From positions 1-24,456 of the forward strand of contig CAXBDA010000047.1 in NCBI GenBank assembly GCA_963974595.1: 24,456 nt of DNA, written 5' to 3'. The notes under the pieces are model-generated. The model was not told the DNA's origin, did not search any database, and worked only from the letters and a program-made list of their open reading frames with translations. The position numbers were made by a program, and so were the translations under genes. Positions 8,705 through 14,781 of this stretch are shown here, in pieces. Origin of the DNA: PZPK01 sp963974595. Its GTDB lineage: Bacteria; Pseudomonadota; Gammaproteobacteria; Pseudomonadales; Oleiphilaceae. Within the stretch, counting starts at the first letter, position 1, and each line of letters begins with the position of its first letter.

Positions 8705-9607
8705 GTTTTTTACGGCATCAATTAATAACTGGCTGATATCAATTTCATTACTGGAGTGGGGGATGGTAGAGCAGGTTAAGACTTTTGCTATGTTTGCTTG
8801 TTGCATGGCAGTGACAGCATCGCCAGAAAATAAGGCATGAACACCAATGCATACGGGAGGGTGCAAGCCTTCTTTTTCAAGCCATTCAGCGGTTTTGATC
8901 ATGGTTCGACCTGTCGATATAATGTCGTCAATCAAGATGGGTGTCAGGTCTGCAAATGTATGCTCGTTGTTTGTGCTAACACTGACATCTTTATCGCCAA
9001 AACGCTGTTTTTCAAGGATCAGGTAAGGGCAGCCTATCATCTCTGCGGCATTGGCAGCCCATTGTTCACTTTCGCTATCCGGGCCAACAATAAAAGGCTT
9101 ATTAATATTATTCTTAATCCATTCCACAATGGCTGGATGTGCTTGTAATACGGTGGTTTGACAAGAATATATTTGTGTAAGGCTATGATAGCGATGCAGG
9201 TGAGGATCAATAGTAATTAAGTGATCAATATATTGGCTGACTAACTTGGCAAAAAAACGCGATGTCACCGCTTCGCCAGATTGAAATTGAATGTCCTGCC
9301 TCATGTAGGGAAGGTAGGGGCAAACTAGCGTAATTGAGTTGCAGCCCATTTCTTTGAGTACTTCGCATAAAAATATCAATGGAAGCATTTTATTGTTTGG
9401 CTGGTGAAGGTCTGCGAGAATAATGACCTCTCGATTTAAACAATCACTTGTGACTCTTAAGTAGGTTTCACCGTCTGGAAAGTGCCTAATCTCGTAATGT
9501 GCAAGTTCTGCATTTAAGGCGCTTGAAAAAGAGTCGGCTAAGCTTGCTGCTGCAAGAAATGACGCAGATTCGGTATTAGGGTTTTGTGCAAAAATCAGGC
9601 TTGTCAC
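8702..9607 (-). CDS. Divergent ribose-phosphate pyrophosphokinase (PRPP synthetase) homologue
   Basis: A type I phosphoribosyltransferase-fold protein of 301 residues, related to PRPP synthetase, which moves pyrophosphate from ATP to ribose 5-phosphate. Motifs in order: FPDGETYLRV (43-52), PYLPYMRQD (97-105), DPHLHRY (134-140, where canonical enzymes have DLHA), GPDSESEQW (175-183), a basic catalytic-loop-like EKQRFGDKDV (199-208), and the ribose-phosphate loop IDDIISTGRT (226-235). These retain the key RQD, loop and DD-STG residues, but the pattern is nearer archaeal-type enzymes than the housekeeping bacterial Prs. I therefore do not call it prs. GTG9607 overlaps the TGA of the phosphorylase-like gene by four bases (GTGA), so the two are translationally coupled and probably act together in nucleotide or ribose-phosphate salvage. 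A role in making or using ribose 1,5-bisphosphate is an inference. Confidence 0.85.
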   Translation of the reverse strand: MTSLIFAQNPNTESASFLAAASLADSFSSALNAELAHYEIRHFPDGETYLRVTSDCLNREVIILADLHQPNNKMLPLIFLCEVLKEMGCNSITLVCPYLPYMRQDIQFQSGEAVTSRFFAKLVSQYIDHLITIDPHLHRYHSLTQIYSCQTTVLQAHPAIVEWIKNNINKPFIVGPDSESEQWAANAAEMIGCPYLILEKQRFGDKDVSVSTNNEHTFADLTPILIDDIISTGRTMIKTAEWLEKEGLHPPVCIGVHALFSGDAVTAMQQANIAKVLTCSTIPHSSNEIDISQLLIDAVKN

Positions 9608-11145
9608 AGGATCTCTTCCTCAATTCTGATGGCATCTCGGTGTGTTTGTAAAAACTCAAGGGCATAGGTAAGCTCGCCTTGGCTTTCGGCATAAATATCA
9701 AAGAGTGGCTCACCTTTCAGAATAGATTGACCCAAATGAATATGGAAATCCAGGCCTGCTGTTGGTGCAGAAGGCGCGCCAGCAAGTTTCGCCAGCTTGC
9801 TAACAAAGCGATTGTTAATAAAAGTGATCATGCCAGATTTAGTGGCAATGACGGTATGTTTAAATTCAGCCGTGCCCGGTGTGCGTAATCCACCTTGGGC
9901 TTCACAAATAGCCTGAAATTTAGACCAAGCTTTCCCCGAGTTTAATATCTCTTGTGCCATTTCCAGGCCTTTGCCTGTTTTTGCAGCGTCTCCCATTTCT
10001 AAAATTTTCCCTGCAAGGGTTAATGCCCGGTCTCTCAAATCTTTTGGGGCATGTACTTGGTTCTGGAAAATGGCAAGGATGTCTCGGGCTTCTAAAGCCG
10101 GGCCAATGCCTTTGCCAACAGGTTGTTGACCATCACTGAAAATGGGTAAAACATGAAGGTTTAGGCTGGCGCCTGTGCGTTGAAGTTGTTCTGCAAGTGT
10201 CTGGGCATATTCTTGGCTTCTGACTTTTGCGGTTACACCTACCGGAAGATCAATAAGAACATGGCTTGAGCCTGCTGCAATTTTTTTGGAAAGTACCGAA
10301 GCAACTAACTGGCCTTCGCTATCCAGGTCAATAGCACGTTCAACTTGTATCAAAATATCGTCAGCCGGGCTTAAGCTAACCGAGCCACCCCAAGCGATGC
10401 ACCCACCTTCTTGTTCAACGACTCGACGCATGCCAGAGATCGATAAGTTGACAGGTGCGAGTGTTTCCATGGTATCGGCGGTGCCAGCAGGAGAAGTAAT
10501 CGCCCGTGAAGATGTTTTTGGCATGATCAAGCCCGCAGCGGCAACAATAGCGACAACAATGGGGGTCGTTCTATTGCCAGGTAAACCGCCAACGCAGTGC
10601 TTATCCATGACTTTTTCACAGCCCCAGTCGAGTTTGTTACCGGCATTGGTCATGGCTTTTGTTAAAGAGAGAATTTCTTGTTGGTCGAGCCGGTTTCCGC
10701 CACAGGCGGTGACAAAAGCAGCAAGTTGGATATCGCTATAATAACCCTGTGTGATGTCGGTAATAATTTCTTGGCAGATCGAATCATTAAAGTTATTGCC
10801 GTAAATTTTCGCTCTAACATGTGCCATCGATTCAGCCGGCTTAGCATGATAAAACCAAGCGGGTTCGCCTTCTTTTGCAGATAACCTTGCCCAAGCAGAT
10901 TCTGATAAACCCGCTACCTGATGAGATAAACTATCGTCGGTCACGACATTTACTGTTGCGATGATTTCACTGCTTTCAGTTTTTATGGTGACCCGGGTAT
11001 GCGCGTCAAAGCCCTCTGAACGGCACACATGGCAATCTTTTCGCATATAGACAACAGGTTCTTGATGCGTGTCTATCTGCATGCGATGCAAGTTCAGAAA
11101 GTTTAGTTTTTTATTATCCTTGGCTGATACAAATATAGTTGTCAT
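9604..11145 (-). CDS. Thymidine phosphorylase family protein, AMP-phosphorylase-like (513 aa)
   Basis: This is a nucleoside-phosphorylase class II protein. It matches the long form of the family (archaeal AMP phosphorylase and bacterial 'putative thymidine phosphorylase 2'), not the roughly 440-residue DeoA. An N-terminal domain of about 85 residues precedes the catalytic core. Core motifs are DKHCVGGLPGNRT (181-193, phosphate site), KTSSRAITSPAGTADTME (210-227) and KKIAAGSSHVLIDLPVG (288-304). Known long-form members in archaea phosphorolyse AMP, CMP or UMP to ribose 1,5-bisphosphate and free base; ordinary thymidine phosphorylase gives deoxyribose 1-phosphate. Which substrate is used here cannot be read from sequence alone. 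The stop codon overlaps the start of the PRPP-synthetase-like gene, and the DUF349 gene ends 31 bases upstream, so a three-gene operon is likely. ATG11145 has no clear ribosome-binding site. Confidence 0.88.
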   Translation of the reverse strand: MTTIFVSAKDNKKLNFLNLHRMQIDTHQEPVVYMRKDCHVCRSEGFDAHTRVTIKTESSEIIATVNVVTDDSLSHQVAGLSESAWARLSAKEGEPAWFYHAKPAESMAHVRAKIYGNNFNDSICQEIITDITQGYYSDIQLAAFVTACGGNRLDQQEILSLTKAMTNAGNKLDWGCEKVMDKHCVGGLPGNRTTPIVVAIVAAAGLIMPKTSSRAITSPAGTADTMETLAPVNLSISGMRRVVEQEGGCIAWGGSVSLSPADDILIQVERAIDLDSEGQLVASVLSKKIAAGSSHVLIDLPVGVTAKVRSQEYAQTLAEQLQRTGASLNLHVLPIFSDGQQPVGKGIGPALEARDILAIFQNQVHAPKDLRDRALTLAGKILEMGDAAKTGKGLEMAQEILNSGKAWSKFQAICEAQGGLRTPGTAEFKHTVIATKSGMITFINNRFVSKLAKLAGAPSAPTAGLDFHIHLGQSILKGEPLFDIYAESQGELTYALEFLQTHRDAIRIEEEIL

Positions 11146-11176
11146 TGGCGCTTACTTTATAGCCTTTTTGGTCTGT

Positions 11177-14062
11177 TTATTTAGGGGTTAAAAGTGCATC
11201 TCGAGCTGCTTCAATACGTGGTTCTAAATCGGCTAATGTTATCGAACTTAAACCGAATGATAAATACCACTTGGCCAAGGCATTTTCTAACTGTGCTTCT
11301 CTTGAAATATGCTCACTGCTAGAGGATAAACCTTCCGATAAACGACTCACCTGAAGCTGCATGCGGAGCGCTTTATCTTCACTGGGGGACTCTATGCCTG
11401 AGGCAATTTCACTGGCAATACAAAGCTCTTTTGCCTGGATGTCATCAATTTGCCCAAGAGATTCAGTGTTTCCTTTACAGATATGATTCCATGCTTCTTC
11501 TAACTGCTTTTCAATTTTTGCGCCTAAAGGAACCTTGGATGAAAAAGCTTCAGTTGATACTTCTTGAATAGCAGATGGATCATTATAAACTTCTCGCAAA
11601 ATAGTCGCTTTTCTGGATACTTCTACCCATTCAGCTAATTTTGCATATTTCTCTCTTTGTTTGATCTCATCTTTAATGGCGTGAGTAATAAGATCGATGC
11701 GTTGAGACAGTTTATCCCGCACTTTTGCCGGGATAACAGGCATCGATTCAGCCTGCTTTCGGTTAGCACTAAGTAATGCTTTTAACTCATCATATGATTT
11801 ACTTTCCAATGATGCGCTAGATTTTTCAATTGAGCTTGCGATTGTATGTGCTTCTTTTATAGCCTCATCAAGTTCCGAGCGTTTTTCTTCGCGGACCAGA
11901 TTTCTTTTAGCGAAAATAGCATCGCAGGCAGCGCGGTAGTTACTCCATAATTTTCGATCAGCTTTGTGATGGGTAATACCAATGTTTTGCCATTTTTCTT
12001 GTAAAGATTTAACGGCTTGAATGGTGGCTTCAACGTCTTCCGCTTCAGTTAACGCGTTTGCTTCTTCAACAATGGTTTCTTTAAGATCTAAGTTATAAGA
12101 TCTTTCATCTTCTAAATGTTGATCAAACGTATCCATTAATTTGTTAAATTCAGATTGAATAGGTCTATTTGCTTTGAAATCGATAGGAAATGCATCTCGC
12201 CATTCTTGGCGCGCTTGCCGGTTAATTTTCTCAGCAGTTTTCCAATCAGACGTTTGCCAGACGGGGGGGGTATGTTGGCTGCTAACCTTGTCCCATTCGA
12301 TACTATTGACATAGTCGTTGAGTTGGTTAAGCAGCGTTTTTCGCTTGTTCAAGTTGGCTTGTTTTAATTGTTTTTGCTCAGCAAAAAACAAAGAACAGGG
12401 TTCGAATGCTCTGTCGGCAGCTGTTTTAAAACGCATCCACAATGCCTGGTCGCCAGTACCACCAAGGCTCCTCCACGCTTGTTGCATGGTTTTAATTTTG
12501 TCTGCTTTCTCTGTGGGGTCTATATGCGTGTTTGCTAAACGCTCCATGGCAACACACAACTCTTCTTGCTTAGGTGTGCTGACAAAACCTTGCCAGTCTT
12601 TTAATTCATTGAGCTGATTTTTACGAAGAGTAATACCCGCTTGGAACTTTTCAGAACGCCTTGTCTCTAGCTTGTTTAAATTTGATTGAAGATCTTTAAA
12701 TTGCTTAATGGCATCTTTAATTTGCTTATCTTCAAGCGCCAGATCAATCCCCTCGATCTGTTTGTTTATTTGTTGCTCGATAATTTTTTGTTTTTCAGCC
12801 AAAGCATCTTTGCGTTCTTTGCTGATCTCAAGTGCTTTATTGGCGTCTATTATCTGTTCGGGTAATTTAAATTGACTAGGCCAATCGATGGTGTTTAGAG
12901 TATATTTAAGTTTTTTACGTTGCTGTTCTAATTCATTTGGTGACGAGTCAAGCTTGTTTAGTTCAGCAATATTTGCGCTGAGTTGCTCGTTTTGGTCGGC
13001 AAACGTGTGCATTGCTTTTAGATAATGGCGAAGTTGTGTCATGCCATCTTGGTAGCTTATTTGTTGAGCTTTTGTGACATCGCTATCTCTAGTTGCCTCT
13101 AGCCACCTATTTTCTTGTGTTTTAATAAGCGCATCAAGTGCTGATATCTCAAGGGTTTTAGCCGCTTGACTCTGAAAACGCCTTAACGTGTCTTGGATGG
13201 TAGTGATAGTTTCGGCTATTTCATTAGTTTCTTCCGCTTGTTGTGGCGGTTCTGTGTGTTCTTCGTTATTTATTTTCGTCAGTGCAATAGCGTTTTCGAT
13301 AGATGCCAGTTTTTGCTGGCATTGCGAATACAGTTCACTGAATGATTTTTTTTGAACGTCATCTGTGAGAGAGCTTAGGCTCTCCCATTGTTTGACTAGG
13401 TGAGATAATCGGGCATCGAAATGTTGTAAGGCCTCGGTTTTGTTTAAGTTATCTAAGTCTTTCAAGAGCTTTTCGATCAGCGCTTGTTGTTCAGTTTGAT
13501 GTTGTGCCTGTGAGCGTATTTCAGCCAGCTTCGCTTTTGTAATCTGGTAGACGGTTTTATCTTTGCCTTTCGCATGGGTAAATAATTCACTCAGTTCTTT
13601 TTCTGTTTCAATCAGTTCAGCCGCAGCTTGGCGTATTTGCGCATTTCGACTTTGTGTTGCTATTTTAAATAAAACCAATGTGTCCTGAATGCGTGCAAGG
13701 CCACGAATATAAGTATCCGCATGGTTTGATTTAATGATCATGTCCGTTAATAAATCGAGATCAATAATTAAATCAAAAATACTCAGTGATTGCGCTGTAG
13801 CGATGTCATAAAGACGATTTTCTAAGGCTGTTTTTAATTTGTCTTTTGCTTTTTTGTGAAGAGACGTCAGCGCTTCGGTGTCGGCTATTTTTTGAATAGC
13901 TAAGTGTTGAATATCTGATGATGGGTCAGCTTCTACTAAATGGATCAGTATTTTAAGGTCTTCAGTGTTGAAACCATCTAACTCTGAAAGTGTTTGTTTG
14001 CGTGTTTCAAGGTGTTTACTTTGCCATTTTGGTTTGAATAGTTTTGACAGAAAAGTTGCCAT
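11177..14062 (-). CDS. Large DUF349 domain-containing helical protein
   Basis: A highly charged, almost entirely alpha-helical protein of 961 residues (from ATG14062) carrying repeated DUF349-type segments. A clear unit contains LQEKWQNIGITHHKADRKLW and the downstream RAACDAIFAKRN; a similar unit upstream reads QAWRSLGGTGDQALWMRFKT. The N-terminal 150 or so residues look like short alpha-alpha repeats; coiled coils are likely throughout. No membrane segment or signal peptide; presumably cytoplasmic. The function of DUF349 proteins is not established and I do not assign one. ATG14062 is chosen over an upstream TTG at 14092 because AGGG (14072-14069) stands six bases before it and the start MATFLSKLFKPKW is typical of the family. 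An eight-cytosine run interrupts the coding strand near codon 598. It is divergent from recX and probably first in an operon with the phosphorylase and PRPP-synthetase-like genes. Confidence 0.88.
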   Translation of the reverse strand: MATFLSKLFKPKWQSKHLETRKQTLSELDGFNTEDLKILIHLVEADPSSDIQHLAIQKIADTEALTSLHKKAKDKLKTALENRLYDIATAQSLSIFDLIIDLDLLTDMIIKSNHADTYIRGLARIQDTLVLFKIATQSRNAQIRQAAAELIETEKELSELFTHAKGKDKTVYQITKAKLAEIRSQAQHQTEQQALIEKLLKDLDNLNKTEALQHFDARLSHLVKQWESLSSLTDDVQKKSFSELYSQCQQKLASIENAIALTKINNEEHTEPPQQAEETNEIAETITTIQDTLRRFQSQAAKTLEISALDALIKTQENRWLEATRDSDVTKAQQISYQDGMTQLRHYLKAMHTFADQNEQLSANIAELNKLDSSPNELEQQRKKLKYTLNTIDWPSQFKLPEQIIDANKALEISKERKDALAEKQKIIEQQINKQIEGIDLALEDKQIKDAIKQFKDLQSNLNKLETRRSEKFQAGITLRKNQLNELKDWQGFVSTPKQEELCVAMERLANTHIDPTEKADKIKTMQQAWRSLGGTGDQALWMRFKTAADRAFEPCSLFFAEQKQLKQANLNKRKTLLNQLNDYVNSIEWDKVSSQHTPPVWQTSDWKTAEKINRQARQEWRDAFPIDFKANRPIQSEFNKLMDTFDQHLEDERSYNLDLKETIVEEANALTEAEDVEATIQAVKSLQEKWQNIGITHHKADRKLWSNYRAACDAIFAKRNLVREEKRSELDEAIKEAHTIASSIEKSSASLESKSYDELKALLSANRKQAESMPVIPAKVRDKLSQRIDLITHAIKDEIKQREKYAKLAEWVEVSRKATILREVYNDPSAIQEVSTEAFSSKVPLGAKIEKQLEEAWNHICKGNTESLGQIDDIQAKELCIASEIASGIESPSEDKALRMQLQVSRLSEGLSSSSEHISREAQLENALAKWYLSFGLSSITLADLEPRIEAARDALLTPK
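12263..12270 (-). repeat. C8 homopolymer in the DUF349 coding sequence
   Basis: On the plus strand an uninterrupted G8 lies at 12263-12270; on the coding strand it reads ACC CCC CCC G, encoding Thr-Pro-Pro. A one-base slip would shift the frame at about 62% of the protein length. Confidence 0.9.
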
Positions 14063-14092
14063 GATTAACCCTGTTGTGTCGGAAAAAGTCAA

Positions 14093-14264
14093 AATAATTG
14101 ATTAATAGAATCATATCCCACTTGTCTTTTATTGGTATCAGAGCGTGTTTTGATTCATGTTAAGTAGGCTGGCTATTCTACCCCAGCTTTACTAAAAATG
14201 CTCCATTACTTAGACTAGAATGTACCAGAACAGGCAGTAAAGATGAGCGCATTAGGGGGGGTAG
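14093..14264. promoter_or_regulatory. Divergent promoter region between the DUF349 gene and recX
   Basis: This is the only space for promoters of both genes. On the plus strand TTGATT (14150-14155) and TATTCT (14174-14179) are 18 bases apart, a weak sigma70-like pair for recX. For the minus strand a TATGAT-like block is visible, with no good -35. No SOS (LexA) box of the CTGT-N8-ACAG kind was seen by eye. Confidence 0.35.
14254..14261 (+). promoter_or_regulatory. recX ribosome-binding site made of AG7
   Basis: AGGGGGGG at 14254-14261 lies just before ATG14265. The first AGG gives a spacing of eight bases. The seven-guanine run could vary in length and so change Shine-Dalgarno spacing. Confidence 0.7.
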
Positions 14265-14738
14265 ATGGCAAAAGGTAATGATAAAAATAAGCCGATGCAC
14301 CAGGCTATAGGTTTTTTAGCACGCCGAGATCATAGCGTTCAGGAACTTAGTAACAAGCTATTGGCGAAAGGTCACGAAGAGGCGGTTGTCGATGGCATTA
14401 TTAAAGAGCTGCAAACGCTAGGTTATTTGGATGATAGCCGATATGCTCAAATGATTTTGCGTCATCATTATTCTAGAGGGCAAGGCCCTCAAAAAATTCG
14501 CTATTTAATGAATCAGAATGGGGTATCGAGCGACATTATCTCCGCCACGTTTTTAGCATTTGATGGCGATTGGGTTCAATTAGCCTCTGATGTGCGGCAA
14601 AAACGTTTCGGAGAGTCGTTTCAAACAAGGGGCAAAAGTGAAAGATATAAAGAAAAATCGAAACAAATGCGCTTTTTAATAGCGCGAGGTTTTGAAACTG
14701 AACAGATTCAGTATGCGTGTGAGTCACTGGATACTTAG
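14265..14738 (+). CDS. recX: RecX family regulatory protein
   Basis: A 157-residue all-helical protein with the RecX three-helix repeats: ARRDHSVQELSNKLLAKGH, then ELQTLGYLDDSRYAQMILR (the family's LxxxGYLDDxxFA-type signature), and a C-terminal repeat with KSKQMRFLIARGFETEQIQ. RecX binds RecA filaments and limits or modulates recombinase activity. Its length and repeats are normal for the family. ATG14265 is preceded by an unusual AG7 ribosome-binding site. It is not next to recA in this window; instead it is followed 43 bases later by the acylase gene on the same strand, and is divergent from the DUF349 gene. No LexA box was recognised upstream, so separate regulation from recA is possible but unproven. 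Confidence 0.92.
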   Translation: MAKGNDKNKPMHQAIGFLARRDHSVQELSNKLLAKGHEEAVVDGIIKELQTLGYLDDSRYAQMILRHHYSRGQGPQKIRYLMNQNGVSSDIISATFLAFDGDWVQLASDVRQKRFGESFQTRGKSERYKEKSKQMRFLIARGFETEQIQYACESLDT

Positions 14739-14781
14739 GTCTAATTCAACCTATAACAATAATTATGCGGGTAGCAAGGTT

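Noticed and set aside
8837..9148. A 103-codon plus-strand frame opposite the PRPP-synthetase-like gene
   Set aside because: It is antisense to conserved motifs of that gene and has no independent support.
10286..10741. A 151-codon open frame on the plus strand opposite the phosphorylase-like gene
   Set aside because: It is fully antisense to a gene with clear family motifs, has no recognisable domain, and has no sign of its own ribosome-binding site.
12155..12617. Two plus-strand frames (70 and 99 codons) opposite the DUF349 gene
   Set aside because: No domain, no ribosome-binding site, and the opposite strand carries the DUF349 motifs.
13371..13389. A small palindrome, GAGAG...CTCTC, in the DUF349 gene
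   Set aside because: It lies inside the coding sequence, is short, and lacks a U-tract, so a terminator or operator claim is not supported.
14692..14781. Upstream extension of the acylase frame to TTG14692, overlapping recX
   Set aside because: The extra 30 residues have no hydrophobic or family sequence and no Shine-Dalgarno; the overlap with recX is better explained by chance.
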